A stretch of 64,000 nt of DNA from Arcobacter sp. Its GTDB lineage: Bacteria; Campylobacterota; Campylobacteria; Campylobacterales; Arcobacteraceae. A program made the position numbers and the translations under genes. The notes beneath the pieces are model-generated. The model saw nothing but the letters and a program-made list of their open reading frames with translations. It was not told the origin of the DNA and ran no database searches. The DNA is taken from assembly GCA_020048055.1 (NCBI GenBank), contig JAIFNA010000003.1, positions 186,001-250,000 of the forward strand, read 5' to 3'. This document shows, piece after piece, positions 1 to 8,025 of the stretch (its first letter is position 1; every line of letters begins with the position of its first letter).

Positions 1-202
1 TATTATCTTGCTTACCTTTTTTGATAACATCAAAAGTAAACTCATCAAGCTTATCTTTATCAACTGTATTATTTTTTCCAAGAGCGGTGCTTGTTTTTAA
101 GTCTGTAATATTTTGATTCTCTTTTACCAAACCAAACGAAGCAACATTTATGCTTACTACAAGTAAACAAATCTTAACTAACTTTAATGTGCCAAGGCTC
201 AT
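1..202 (-). CDS. Secreted protein of unknown function, N-terminal fragment
   Basis: The gene starts at an ATG ending at 202 and runs off the left edge, so only about 67 codons are visible. The first 24 residues (MSLGTLKLVKICLLVVSINV, then ASFG) look like a Sec signal peptide, and the rest is polar and lysine/aspartate-rich. A GGAG motif lies six to seven bases upstream of the ATG, which decides the start. The gene overlaps the end of the upstream M15 peptidase gene by 29 bases, so the two are probably translated from one message. I do not recognise the family; a periplasmic or outer-membrane location is inferred from the signal peptide only. Confidence 0.6.
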   Translation of the reverse strand, partial: MSLGTLKLVKICLLVVSINVASFGLVKENQNITDLKTSTALGKNNTVDKDKLDEFTFDVIKKGKQDN

Positions 203-935
203 ATATAACTCCATCTGCATTATCAACTACATATCTAATATCAACATAGTTTAATTTTACTAAATTTTTAAATTCTTCCGTTTTTGCAAACTCTTCTGTA
301 AAGTTTCCTGCACCTAAACCTTTTTTTCCAACATCAAAATCGTGAATAGCGTGATATGTATAAGCAGGTGGAGCTATAACTTTTGAAGCTCCCGAAATAT
401 TTCCATCAAGTGAATAAATTTTATCAAGATATAAACTAATTTGTTTCGGGATAGCTCTAATTCCTGATGTTAAAACAATATCTCTGCCAACATCTTTAAT
501 TATCCTATTGTAGTCCTCAACAGGTTTGCCTTTAAATAAATATTGGCCAGTTGAGCCAATCTTTACAGTATCTTTTTCATCTATTTCATAAGTTATATAA
601 TCAATGATTTTTTTACCATAAAAGCCGTATTTAGTTGGGTCATCATAAAATAACTTATCCATAAAATCAAGTTCATCTTTCGTAAATTGACCTATTCTTG
701 AAGCACTTTTTGCAACAACCAGTACTTTATCAAGAGGAACCACATTAAAATTTGCATATCCTATATGATTTTTAACTTTATTTAATCTATTTCGCAAACT
801 CACAAGAGTCTTCCACTCATCTTTGGTGGTAAATATATCAGTATCTAGCACTGGTGGTATTGTTTCATATGCAAACATCTTAGTATTCAAAAGTGGGACA
901 CACGCCATAAGCCCCATAAATTGTCTACGATTCAT
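174..935 (-). CDS. M15-family peptidase (D-Ala-D-Ala carboxypeptidase-like) with Tat-type signal
   Basis: The 253-residue protein opens with a twin-arginine-like leader (MNRRQFMGLM) followed by a hydrophobic stretch, suggesting export in folded form. The C-terminal half carries the M15 pattern: an SGIRAIPKQ segment near residue 155, a YHAIHDFDVG motif near 193 that would supply the first zinc histidine and aspartate, and an EPWHI motif at the extreme C-terminus for the catalytic Glu and last zinc His. Family knowledge implies cleavage of D-Ala-D-Ala or related peptidoglycan peptides in the periplasm. The start follows the stop codon of the HIT gene directly. The substrate is inferred. The N-terminal 100 residues match nothing I know. 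Confidence 0.75.
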   Translation of the reverse strand: MNRRQFMGLMACVPLLNTKMFAYETIPPVLDTDIFTTKDEWKTLVSLRNRLNKVKNHIGYANFNVVPLDKVLVVAKSASRIGQFTKDELDFMDKLFYDDPTKYGFYGKKIIDYITYEIDEKDTVKIGSTGQYLFKGKPVEDYNRIIKDVGRDIVLTSGIRAIPKQISLYLDKIYSLDGNISGASKVIAPPAYTYHAIHDFDVGKKGLGAGNFTEEFAKTEEFKNLVKLNYVDIRYVVDNADGVIYEPWHIKVS

Positions 936-1310
936 CTATTTATTCCTTTCAAGCTGATCTTTTAAGTGTTGATAAAACTTATCTAATTTTAGTTCTAATT
1001 TACTTGTCCTCATTTTTGTACCCCATGTTGGTTCTGGAAAATAGCTGTCAGTTTCAAATCTTGCTTGAATATGAAAATGGACTTTTGGTAGATAATTCCC
1101 AAAAGAGGCTATATTTATCTTTGTTGGTTTAAAATATTTTATCATCTCTTTTTCACAAAAATCAATCATCTCCAACATCTCAACTCTAAGTTCAAAACTA
1201 CACTCACTAAATTCCTTATAGGGCTCAATTGTAAAAACTTTTACCCACGGAATCTCAAATGGTTCAATCTCAATTTTGAGATTTTTGCCAATAAAAATAG
1301 TATTTTCCAT
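936..1310 (-). CDS. HIT-family (histidine triad) protein
   Basis: This 124-residue protein has the motif HFHIQARF near residue 80, a histidine-triad signature of the H-x-H-x-Q type found in nucleotidyl hydrolases and transferases. The family binds nucleotides and cleaves or transfers nucleoside phosphates through the central His; the exact substrate cannot be read from the sequence. I place the start at the ATG ending at 1310, which overlaps the TGA of the DUF493 gene (TGATG), rather than at the TTG one codon earlier. It sits in a tight minus-strand run downstream of moaC and the DUF493 gene, so translational coupling is likely. Confidence 0.72.
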   Translation of the reverse strand: MENTIFIGKNLKIEIEPFEIPWVKVFTIEPYKEFSECSFELRVEMLEMIDFCEKEMIKYFKPTKINIASFGNYLPKVHFHIQARFETDSYFPEPTWGTKMRTSKLELKLDKFYQHLKDQLERNK

Positions 1311-1573
1311 CAAATAACCATCTTTATTTTCTCATGCTCATGCAAAACTTTGTGAAAATGTGTTCTATCATCGTCATTATGTACTAAAAGTTCTATATTT
1401 AAACTTTTAAATTTACCATTACTGCTTGCTTTTGAGTGGCTAACCTTGTGTTCTCTCTCTCCGAATACATCTTTTGCAATAAGATGACCATCATGTTCAT
1501 CATGAATTACAATTTTATAACACCACTCACAAGGGTAAACAAGCTCAAGCTTATGTTTATTTAAATCTATCAT
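1310..1573 (-). CDS. DUF493 family protein (HP0495/YbeD type)
   Basis: The 87-residue protein resembles the small HP0495/YbeD family of ferredoxin-like fold proteins: an N-terminal YPCEWCYKI strand, a central stretch and a closing segment around [13 protein letters not shown]. coli YbeD interacts with lipoate metabolism in some reports, but the role in this group is not established. The start ATG overlaps the moaC stop (ATGA), and the stop overlaps the next start, so it is an interior gene of the moaC-HIT-M15 run. The unusually many histidines in the last 20 residues are visible but unexplained. Confidence 0.72.
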   Translation of the reverse strand: MIDLNKHKLELVYPCEWCYKIVIHDEHDGHLIAKDVFGEREHKVSHSKASSNGKFKSLNIELLVHNDDDRTHFHKVLHEHEKIKMVI

Positions 1574-2040
1574 CTATTGTATTCTCCACTTTTCCCGCCA
1601 CTTTTGTGCAACAAAGCTATTTCACTTATCACCATACTTTTATCTATCGCCTTTACCATATCATAAATAGTCAAAAGCCCTATACTAACACCCGTTAAAG
1701 CTTCCATCTCAACACCAGTTTGACCTTTTAATTTAGCTGTGACAGTAAGTCTAAAAGAGCAAATTTCATCTAGCTGTTCAACATCACAATTAATTCCACT
1801 TAATAAAAGAGGATGACACATTGGGATAAGTTCAGGTGTTTTTTTGGCTCCCATAATGCTTGCAATGACTGCTGTTTGTATCACTGGACCTTTTTTATTT
1901 TGATTTAAAACAACATTTAAAAAAGCCTCTTTTGACATAGTTATCGTTCCTGTTGCAACAGCTATTCTAGTTGTATCCTCTTTTAGAGATACATCTACCA
2001 TTTTTGCTCTATTGTGTTCATCAAGATGCGTGAGTGTCAT
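1570..2040 (-). CDS. moaC: Cyclic pyranopterin monophosphate synthase MoaC
   Basis: This 156-residue protein is a full-length MoaC, which turns the 3',8-cyclo-GTP product of MoaA into cyclic pyranopterin monophosphate in molybdenum cofactor synthesis. Visible family landmarks are the [10 protein letters not shown] segment near residue 76, [12 protein letters not shown] near 107 and [11 protein letters not shown] near 126, whose Asp and Lys are the conserved active-site pair. The gene opens the minus-strand run; a GAAAGATAGA stretch just upstream can serve as ribosome binding site. No other moa genes are in the window, so the pathway is completed elsewhere. It is divergent from rpsU, with 121 bases between. 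Confidence 0.95.
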   Translation of the reverse strand: MTLTHLDEHNRAKMVDVSLKEDTTRIAVATGTITMSKEAFLNVVLNQNKKGPVIQTAVIASIMGAKKTPELIPMCHPLLLSGINCDVEQLDEICSFRLTVTAKLKGQTGVEMEALTGVSIGLLTIYDMVKAIDKSMVISEIALLHKSGGKSGEYNR

Positions 2041-2119
2041 ATTCTATCTTTCTTATTAATTTATTAAAAATCATTTTTGGGCTAGATTGTACAAAAGTTA
2101 AGATTAAGGGAAAATTAAC

Positions 2120-2125
2120 TAGAAT
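2120..2125 (+). promoter_or_regulatory. Candidate -10 element for rpsU
   Basis: TAGAAT lies 37 bases before the rpsU start, within an A/T-rich stretch followed by a GC-richer start region (CCGCG). Campylobacterota sigma-70 promoters rely mainly on the -10 box, so this is a plausible rpsU promoter. No strong -35 element was seen. Confidence 0.3.
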
Positions 2126-2161
2126 CCGCGTCCAATTTAAAAAGAAAGTGGGTGATGTACA

Positions 2162-2374
2162 GTGCCTGGTGTTAAAGTAAAAGAAAGCGAATCTTTTGAA
2201 GAAGCGTATAGAAGATTTAAAAAACAATGTGATAGAAGTTTAATCGTTACGGAAACAAGAGCAAGAAGATATTTCGAATCTAATCCTGAAAAGAAAAAGA
2301 AAGAAAAAATCAATGCTAAGAAAAAAATGATGAAAAAACTTTATATGTTAAGAAGATACGAATCAAAACTGTAG
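2162..2374 (+). CDS. rpsU: 30S ribosomal protein S21
   Basis: The 70-residue, highly basic protein matches bS21: the N-terminal segment [20 protein letters not shown], the RARRYFE helix and a lysine-rich tail. It binds the 30S platform and helps initiation. The start is GTG, directly followed by the invariant Pro-Gly of this phylum's S21; no upstream ATG fits. A GGGTGAT stretch eight to ten bases ahead is the only Shine-Dalgarno candidate. The gene stands alone between the divergent moaC and mqnP, and is followed by a clear terminator. Confidence 0.95.
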   Translation: MPGVKVKESESFEEAYRRFKKQCDRSLIVTETRARRYFESNPEKKKKEKINAKKKMMKKLYMLRRYESKL

Positions 2375-2403
2375 TCTAAAATATAAAATTAAAAATTTTA
2401 AAT

Positions 2404-2430
2404 CCTATCGTTTTTGCGATGGGCTTTTTT
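2404..2430 (+). terminator. Rho-independent terminator after rpsU
   Basis: A seven-base-pair stem CCTATCG/CGATGGG with a T-rich loop is followed by a C and a run of six T. It lies 30 bases after the rpsU stop and ends that transcript. Confidence 0.75.
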
Positions 2431-2433
2431 CTT

Positions 2434-2473
2434 TTCTTTATTTCTTTATTTCTTTATTTATTTATTTATTTTA
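2434..2473. repeat. TTTCTTTA/TTTA short tandem repeat
   Basis: Three copies of an eight-base unit TTTCTTTA merge into several TTTA units, between the rpsU terminator and mqnP. The tract could slip during replication. It sits about 30 bases upstream of the mqnP start. Confidence 0.7.
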
Positions 2474-2499
2474 GACTTTTTGTGTTGTAAAATAAATAT

Positions 2500-3357
2500 A
2501 TGAATAAAATATCAAAACTACTAAATGACTTTAACGAACTTGTGATGTTCAAACACTCTATCTTTTCACTACCGTTTATTTTTATTGCAATGATAGTAGC
2601 AGCCAATGGTTGGTTTGGATTTGAACTTTTAATTATGGGAATTTTAGCTGCCCTATCAGCTCGTAATTTTGCGATGGGATTTAACCGTTATCTTGACCGT
2701 GATATAGATGCCCTAAACCCTAGAACTGTAAATCGTCCAAGTGTTGATGGAAGACTAACTCCAAATCAAATCTATCTTTTTACTCTTATAAATGCGATTA
2801 TTTTCATAGTAGTCGCTTTTTTTGTAAATGACCTTGCTTTTTATCTCTCAATTCCTATCTTGATTGTGATTGGGAGTTACTCTTATTTCAAAAGATTTTC
2901 CGCTTTAGCTCATATTATCCTTGGTATTTCCCTTGGACTTACTCCAATTGCTGGGGTTGTGGCTGTAAGTGAAACTATCACTTTATGGAGTATTTATCTT
3001 TCAGTCGGTGTTATGTTTTGGGTTGCTGGGTTTGATTTACTTTATTCTTTGCAAGATATTGAGGTCGACAAAAAACTCGGACTTCATTCAATTCCATCAA
3101 AATTTGGAGCATCTAAAACGATGCTATTTTCAAAGATAATGCACATCCTAACTATCATTTTTTGGAGTTTATTTGTATATGAAGCGGAACTTGGAATTTT
3201 TGGATTTATTGCAATCTTTCTAAGTATCGTAATGCTTGCTTATGAACACTACCTTGTAAATAAAGATTTTACAAAGATTGATAAAGCTTTTTTTACAGTT
3301 AATGGGTATTTGGGAATTGTATTTTTTATGTTTATTATTTTGGATATTGTATTTTAG
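2500..3357 (+). CDS. mqnP: UbiA-family prenyltransferase, menaquinone biosynthesis MqnP type
   Basis: The 285-residue integral membrane protein has about eight hydrophobic segments and both Asp-rich prenyl-diphosphate motifs of the UbiA family: NRYLDRDIDA near residue 62 and DIEVDKKLG near 186. In Campylobacterota this family member prenylates the dehypoxanthine-futalosine-derived naphthoate in the futalosine menaquinone route; that assignment rests on lineage, because the sequence alone fits UbiA/MenA-type prenyltransferases generally. The ATG has only a weak ribosome binding site. A 52-codon open frame follows with no gap (TAG then ATG). Confidence 0.85.
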   Translation: MNKISKLLNDFNELVMFKHSIFSLPFIFIAMIVAANGWFGFELLIMGILAALSARNFAMGFNRYLDRDIDALNPRTVNRPSVDGRLTPNQIYLFTLINAIIFIVVAFFVNDLAFYLSIPILIVIGSYSYFKRFSALAHIILGISLGLTPIAGVVAVSETITLWSIYLSVGVMFWVAGFDLLYSLQDIEVDKKLGLHSIPSKFGASKTMLFSKIMHILTIIFWSLFVYEAELGIFGFIAIFLSIVMLAYEHYLVNKDFTKIDKAFFTVNGYLGIVFFMFIILDIVF

Positions 3358-3516
3358 ATGAAACACTTAAAAGGATTTTTTAACAGATACTTTTCACTCG
3401 CTATCATTGCGATGTACTCTACATTGCATAAACTAACACGAGTAGATAGTAACTTTCAATACCACATAAAAGCTTTTGAATATCAAGAGAGAAAAACTTC
3501 CCCACCCCTTTTTTAA
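3358..3516 (+). CDS. Small hypothetical protein (52 aa) directly after mqnP
   Basis: An ATG follows the mqnP stop codon without any intervening base and opens a 52-codon frame ending in TAA. The product begins MKHLKGFFNRYFSLAIIAMY, a basic amphipathic or membrane-associating helix, and ends in a polar, proline-containing tail. No family is recognised. The abutting start suggests translational coupling to mqnP. It could equally be a chance frame, since there is no separate Shine-Dalgarno motif. Confidence 0.4.
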   Translation: MKHLKGFFNRYFSLAIIAMYSTLHKLTRVDSNFQYHIKAFEYQERKTSPPLF

Positions 3517-3522
3517 ACATCA

Positions 3523-3555
3523 AATTAAGAATTAATAGTTAAAAATTAAGAATTA
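3523..3555. repeat. Tandem 12-bp direct repeat, 21-bp period, upstream of TonB receptor
   Basis: AATTAAGAATTA occurs at 3523-3534 and again at 3544-3555, exactly two helical turns apart. The pair lies just upstream of a hairpin and the TonB receptor gene. It may be a tandem regulator site; no regulator is identified. Confidence 0.5.
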
Positions 3556-3559
3556 TTGT

Positions 3560-3580
3560 GCGATTAAAAATCGCTTTTTT
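3560..3580 (+). terminator. Rho-independent terminator or attenuator before TonB receptor
   Basis: GCGAT/ATCGC forms a five-base-pair stem with a TAAAA loop, followed by six T. It ends only 20 bases before the receptor start codon, so it either closes the mqnP transcript or acts in the receptor leader. Confidence 0.6.
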
Positions 3581-3600
3581 ATAAAAAGGAAAAATCAAAT

Positions 3601-5457
3601 ATGCAAAAAAAAATCAGATTAAGTATAGCTACCGCACTTTTAGTGACGACGAGTGGTTATGGACAATTAGTAGAAGATTTAGGGATGATAACGGTTACAA
3701 GTGCTACAAAAAGTGAACAATCAATCAAAGATGTAACTTCAAATGTAGAAGTGATTACAGGTGCAGAACTTGAAGAAAAACATATCACAACCGTTTTGGA
3801 TGCTTTAAGACTAGGTGGAATTTCAATTGCACAAAGTGGTGGAATAGGGCAACAAAGTTCATTTTTTTTAAATGGGTTTAAGAGTGGGCATACTTTAGTT
3901 CTTATCGATGGAATTAAATACAACGACCCAACAACTACTGAAGGTCAAGCACAACTTGAACATTTAATGATAAGTGATATTGCTCAAATAGAGATAATCA
4001 AAGGGGCACAAAGTGGTATTTGGGGAGCAAATGCAGTTGCTGGAGTTATAAATATCATCACAAAAAAAGCAACAAAAGAACTTATCACAAATGTAAATAT
4101 TGAATTTGGAAGTAACAATACAAAAAAAACTGGTGCAAATATCTCTCAAAAAGTTGAGAAATTTTCTTACTTTTTAGGTGCAAATTATATCTCAACGGAT
4201 GGAATTTCAGCTCAAACACCAAGAGGAAAAAGTAGTGAAGACTATGAAGCTGATGGATACACAAATAAAACTCTCAATGGTAAATTTGGGTATGAGATAA
4301 CTGATAATGATGCAGTAAAATTTAACATTACAGATATAAATGCAAAAGTTGAATATGATCCTTCTGGAGAGCGAAATGAAATTGATAATGAAGTAACTCA
4401 AAAAAATAGACTTTACAAATTAGATTTACAACATAATTTCAATGATAAAAGCTATCTGCAAACAAGTTATGCAAAAACTAATTTCAATAAAGAAGACCCA
4501 CTAGGATATACAACAAAATTCAAAGGGAACAATCAAGAAATATCTCTTGATGGAAAAGTTGCTTATTCTTTGGATAGTTTTCTTTTATTGGGTACTATAA
4601 GTCAAAAAAGTGAAGATGAAATCAAAAATAAAGAGATAAAATCTACAGGATACTATCTTACAAATAGCAATATTTTTGATAAATTAATTTTAACAGAATC
4701 TTTAAGATTTGATAAATACGATTTGTTTGATGATGCGACAACTGGAAAAATTGGAGCTAAATATAATTTTGCACAAGATTTTAGTTTGAGCGGAAATTAC
4801 GGTACGGCTTATAAAGTGCCAGTTCTTTCTCAGATTTGGTACAATGCAACTTCAAACTTACAACCTGAAACTACAAAAAGTAGTGATATTACTTTAGAAA
4901 TTAAAAATCTCAAAGCTACATATTTTGAAAGCGTTACAACTAATTTAATTGAATGGAAAGACCCAACGCCATATAGTGCTACTTCAGATCATAGAGGGGA
5001 TACTCCACCAGGTACTGATAATAACACTTACGGAGATGATTATTACAATAATATTTCTGGAAAATCAAAATTTAAAGGATATGAAATAAGTTACAACAAT
5101 GAAATCCTCAATCATTTACTTTTAACTATAATATACAATAAACAATCTGCAAAAGACAAAGACGGGAAAGATTTAATCAGAAGAATCAAAGAAAGTGCAA
5201 AATTTAACCTTGATTTTTATGGGATAGAAAAACTACACCTAGGACTTTACACACAGTATATTGGCAAGAGAGAGGACTTGGGACAAGTCCAGACTGGAAA
5301 ATATACTTTAGTAAATACAGTTGCTAACTATGATGTTTCAAAAAATCTTAAGTCATATCTAAAAATTGATAACCTTACAGATAAATTCTATCAAGAAGTA
5401 GATGGTTATGGAACAATGGGGCGAACATTTACAGTTGGAATAAATGCAACTTTTTAA
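3601..5457 (+). CDS. TonB-dependent outer-membrane receptor, BtuB-like
   Basis: The 618-residue protein has a signal peptide (cleavage near residue 21), a TonB-box-like segment (MITVTSA near 29), a plug domain and a long beta-barrel ending in a terminal Phe, as outer-membrane proteins do. The plug reads like BtuB: GQQSSFFLNGF followed by LVLIDGIKYND near residue 102, then IEIIKGAQSGIWGANAVAG and VINIITKK. Family knowledge makes vitamin B12 or an iron complex the likely ligand; which one is not decidable from sequence. AAGGA lies nine bases before the ATG. A small membrane protein gene overlaps its end by 14 bases. Confidence 0.85.
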   Translation: MQKKIRLSIATALLVTTSGYGQLVEDLGMITVTSATKSEQSIKDVTSNVEVITGAELEEKHITTVLDALRLGGISIAQSGGIGQQSSFFLNGFKSGHTLVLIDGIKYNDPTTTEGQAQLEHLMISDIAQIEIIKGAQSGIWGANAVAGVINIITKKATKELITNVNIEFGSNNTKKTGANISQKVEKFSYFLGANYISTDGISAQTPRGKSSEDYEADGYTNKTLNGKFGYEITDNDAVKFNITDINAKVEYDPSGERNEIDNEVTQKNRLYKLDLQHNFNDKSYLQTSYAKTNFNKEDPLGYTTKFKGNNQEISLDGKVAYSLDSFLLLGTISQKSEDEIKNKEIKSTGYYLTNSNIFDKLILTESLRFDKYDLFDDATTGKIGAKYNFAQDFSLSGNYGTAYKVPVLSQIWYNATSNLQPETTKSSDITLEIKNLKATYFESVTTNLIEWKDPTPYSATSDHRGDTPPGTDNNTYGDDYYNNISGKSKFKGYEISYNNEILNHLLLTIIYNKQSAKDKDGKDLIRRIKESAKFNLDFYGIEKLHLGLYTQYIGKREDLGQVQTGKYTLVNTVANYDVSKNLKSYLKIDNLTDKFYQEVDGYGTMGRTFTVGINATF

Positions 5458-6028
5458 AAATATAAAAATAAGGGATTTTTTACAATATAAATTTCTAAAT
5501 TCAATTTTTACAGGACTCGCGATGGGTTCTGTATTTACGATTTATGGCTCATTAGAGCCATCAATTTTCTCAATTGGTGGGATATTTTTAGCAATTGGGC
5601 TTTTGATTGTTGCTAAATATTACACCAAAATTCTCAATCGTAACTCATTTTATCACATCTCTTTAGGGGTCGAAATCGTGATGTTTTTGATGGTTGGATA
5701 TTTTTTACTAAGCCCATACAACTACACAACAGCACTTTTAGTTTATCTCGGCTATCAAATCTCATTTGCATTTGGAAGTTATCTAGTAAGGGCTGAAAGT
5801 GTATTTTTTAATCGAATTAAACTTTTAAGCTTTATAGACATCGCCAAACAAAAAGGTTATTTATCAGGACTTGCCATCTCTTACATATTTTATGAGACAT
5901 TAAAATATTTTGGAATTGCAGACAATCAAAGTCAAGTTTACTATTTACATTTTGGGCTTTTGGTCATTGAAATTTTTGTTATTTTAAAACTTTATCGAGC
6001 CTTTAATCCACCTGTTTTAAAAAAATAG
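5444..6028 (+). CDS. Six-helix membrane protein, possible uptake partner of the TonB receptor
   Basis: The 194-residue protein consists almost entirely of six hydrophobic segments (around residues 17, 41, 70, 92, 136 and 165), the size of half a major-facilitator transporter. No family motif is recognised. Its start lies inside the last codons of the TonB receptor gene, so the two are co-translated, and a role in the same uptake process is a reasonable inference. The 3' end overlaps the convergent mntP gene by 12 bases. It could also be an unrelated inner-membrane protein. Confidence 0.65.
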   Translation: MQLFKNIKIRDFLQYKFLNSIFTGLAMGSVFTIYGSLEPSIFSIGGIFLAIGLLIVAKYYTKILNRNSFYHISLGVEIVMFLMVGYFLLSPYNYTTALLVYLGYQISFAFGSYLVRAESVFFNRIKLLSFIDIAKQKGYLSGLAISYIFYETLKYFGIADNQSQVYYLHFGLLVIEIFVILKLYRAFNPPVLKK

Positions 6029-6568
6029 GTGCGAAATAAGTATCTTGAAACCTATCAAAACGAGCGCAATGCCACCTATAAATTCGGCCTTACTCTCAAG
6101 AAAACTTCCACCTTTTGTCCCAATAAATACACCAACATAACTAAATACAAAAGTTATTAATCCAATAAGTATCATTGAAACAAATGGATTAAGTTCCATA
6201 AGCCCCAAAGTAAATCCAGCAGCCATAGCATCAATACTTGTCGCAATTGCTAAAATAAGCAAAACTTTGTTTGTAAAAGCTGTAAATTCATCTTCTGTAT
6301 TTTCACCAAAACTTTCGTAAATCATCTTCCCACCAATCAATGCCAACAAACAAAAAGCTACCCAATGGTCAAATTGTTCAATATAACTCCCAAGCCCAAC
6401 ACTTGCCAAATACCCAAAAAGAGGCATCAACCCTTGAAAGATTCCAAAAAATAGAGCCACTTTTAAAGCTAGTTTTTTATCAAAACTACCATTTTTTACA
6501 CCGATTCCAATAGCAACAGCAAACGCGTCCATACTAAGAGCTAAACTCAAAACAACAACTTCAATCAT
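6017..6568 (-). CDS. mntP: Putative manganese efflux pump MntP
   Basis: The 183-residue protein has six transmembrane segments and the two internally repeated signatures of the MntP (DUF204) family: LALSMDAFAVAIGIGV near residue 8 and ATSIDAMAAGFTLG near 109, each with the conserved Asp in a membrane helix. The family exports Mn2+ to avoid manganese toxicity. Full length. The 125 bases upstream show no recognisable manganese riboswitch. The convergent neighbour overlaps it by 12 bases. Confidence 0.9.
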   Translation of the reverse strand: MIEVVVLSLALSMDAFAVAIGIGVKNGSFDKKLALKVALFFGIFQGLMPLFGYLASVGLGSYIEQFDHWVAFCLLALIGGKMIYESFGENTEDEFTAFTNKVLLILAIATSIDAMAAGFTLGLMELNPFVSMILIGLITFVFSYVGVFIGTKGGSFLESKAEFIGGIALVLIGFKILISHLFF

Positions 6569-6694
6569 TAAATTTCCTACATTTTTTATATATTTTATTG
6601 TAACAAAAAAGATATTGTCTATTGATAAATTACGATATTAACGAAACACAAGGTACAATTATCAACCAAAATAAAGCTAGTACAAGGGGTCAAT

Positions 6695-7048
6695 ATGAAA
6701 AAAATCTTACTTATCACAACATTATTCGTTACCGCTGCATTAGGAAAAAATACCTATCAATTAAGTGAAATTGAGATGAAAAAAAATATCGCCTATCATC
6801 TAAAAACTCAAAAAAAGATAGATGGTGTTGCTATTGAACTTTATGAAACTGGGGAACTCATGAGTGAAAAAACTTTTAAAAATGGACTTTTAATTGATAT
6901 GAAAACATACAAAATCTCAGGCGCAATGGCTTCAAATGTGATATTTAAGAATGGAAAAGCAGTTGGCGGAAAACAATATTACGAAAATCCAAAAAAAGAC
7001 AGAATTCTTACAAATGCTGATTTTATGAGACTAAAGCTTGAATACTAA
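6695..7048 (+). CDS. Small secreted protein, weakly MORN/YwqK-like
   Basis: The 117-residue product has a clear signal peptide (MKKILLITTLFVTAALG, cleavage near residue 18). The mature part contains GVAIELYETGELMSEKTF near 44 and a second partly similar segment near 80, faintly resembling the G-x-x-x-x-Y-x-x-G-x-L repeat of YwqK/MORN proteins. AAGGGG lies seven bases before the ATG. The aminotransferase-like gene begins inside its last four codons. Function is unknown; periplasmic localisation is inferred. Confidence 0.65.
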   Translation: MKKILLITTLFVTAALGKNTYQLSEIEMKKNIAYHLKTQKKIDGVAIELYETGELMSEKTFKNGLLIDMKTYKISGAMASNVIFKNGKAVGGKQYYENPKKDRILTNADFMRLKLEY

Positions 7049-8012
7049 AAAACCAATTTTAGATGCGCGTGATTGTGTAAATTTTCTAACACCGCAAATA
7101 GAGATAAATTTTGATAATTTTGACAAAACAAAACGACACAATATTGATAAATTAAATAACCAAATTTCAAAAACATACAAAATCCTTAAGGAGCAATTTG
7201 AAATTTTTAATGGTTGTTTTGGTGGCGTTTATTCCATTTTTAATAGATTAAAACCAACTCATTGCACAATCTATGCACCTTGCGATAGGGAGTTTATAAA
7301 TATTGCTTCAAAATTTAATTGTGAAATTTCACTTATCAATAGATTTGAAAACATAGACACCGATATCAACAATGACACATTAGTGATATTTGCAAATCCC
7401 AGCTTTCCCGATGGAAAATTTTATAACTTAGAAAAATTACTGCTTTTTTGGAAAAATAAAAATGCAACAGTTTTAATTGATGAGTCATTTTTAGAATTTA
7501 CAAATGAAAAAAGCCTAAGTGAATCTTTATACAATTTTCCCAATATTTACATTTTAAAATCATTTGATAAGTTTTATGGATACACTATTGGATCACTTTC
7601 TTTAGTGATTTCAACTGTTTACAATATAAAAACTTTAAAGCTTTTTGAGCCAACAAATAAACTATCAGTTTTTGACATTAGGTACCTTAGTGAAATTTTA
7701 GAAGATAAGATTTTTAAAAAAATTACAAAAACATTGATTGTAAAAAATAGTATTTTACTAGAACACGCACTTAGAGAAACAGGTCTATGTGAATTTATCT
7801 ACCCTAGTAGAGTAAATTTTTTACTTGTAAAATTACTTCATATTAAAAGCAAAACAATAACAACAATGTTGGAAAAAAAAGGGATCTTAATTTTAGATTG
7901 TCAAGAGATTGACTTTTTAGATGATAGTTTTATTTTAATTACACTCAAAAGTGAAGAGGATACAAAACGGCTAAAAATAGATATAACTGAAGCGCTAGAA
8001 AATAAAAAGTAG
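7038..8012 (+). CDS. PLP-dependent aminotransferase homologue (CobC/CobD or HisC-like), degenerate
   Basis: The 324-residue protein has the fold-type I aminotransferase layout: FANPSFPDG near residue 117 in the position of NPNNPTG, LIDESFLEF near 148, and SFDKFYG near 175 with the presumptive PLP lysine. This is closest to the threonine-phosphate decarboxylase CobD/CobC and histidinol-phosphate aminotransferase group. The residues after the lysine read YTIGSL where the family has G-L-R-x-G, so the PLP-phosphate arginine is missing, and the usual C-terminal substrate-binding arginine is also not evident. Function is therefore open. The start is TTG, overlapping the preceding gene by 11 bases. 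The nearby BtuB-like receptor makes a cobalamin link possible. Confidence 0.65.
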   Translation: MNTKKPILDARDCVNFLTPQIEINFDNFDKTKRHNIDKLNNQISKTYKILKEQFEIFNGCFGGVYSIFNRLKPTHCTIYAPCDREFINIASKFNCEISLINRFENIDTDINNDTLVIFANPSFPDGKFYNLEKLLLFWKNKNATVLIDESFLEFTNEKSLSESLYNFPNIYILKSFDKFYGYTIGSLSLVISTVYNIKTLKLFEPTNKLSVFDIRYLSEILEDKIFKKITKTLIVKNSILLEHALRETGLCEFIYPSRVNFLLVKLLHIKSKTITTMLEKKGILILDCQEIDFLDDSFILITLKSEEDTKRLKIDITEALENKK

Positions 8013-8025
8013 AAAAATCTACTTT
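8006..8025. terminator. Hairpin between convergent aminotransferase-like gene and folE
   Basis: AAAGTAGA/TCTACTTT forms an eight-base-pair stem with an AAAA loop. It contains the stop codons of both convergent genes. T-runs on either side are short, so termination strength is uncertain. Confidence 0.4.

Noticed and set aside
3657-3923. Minus-strand frames opposite the TonB receptor
   Set aside because: They are Cys/Phe-rich antisense shadows of a gene with clear receptor motifs.
6569-6694. A manganese (yybP-ykoY) riboswitch before mntP
   Set aside because: The 126 bases are A/T-rich with no paired helices or conserved core of that riboswitch class.
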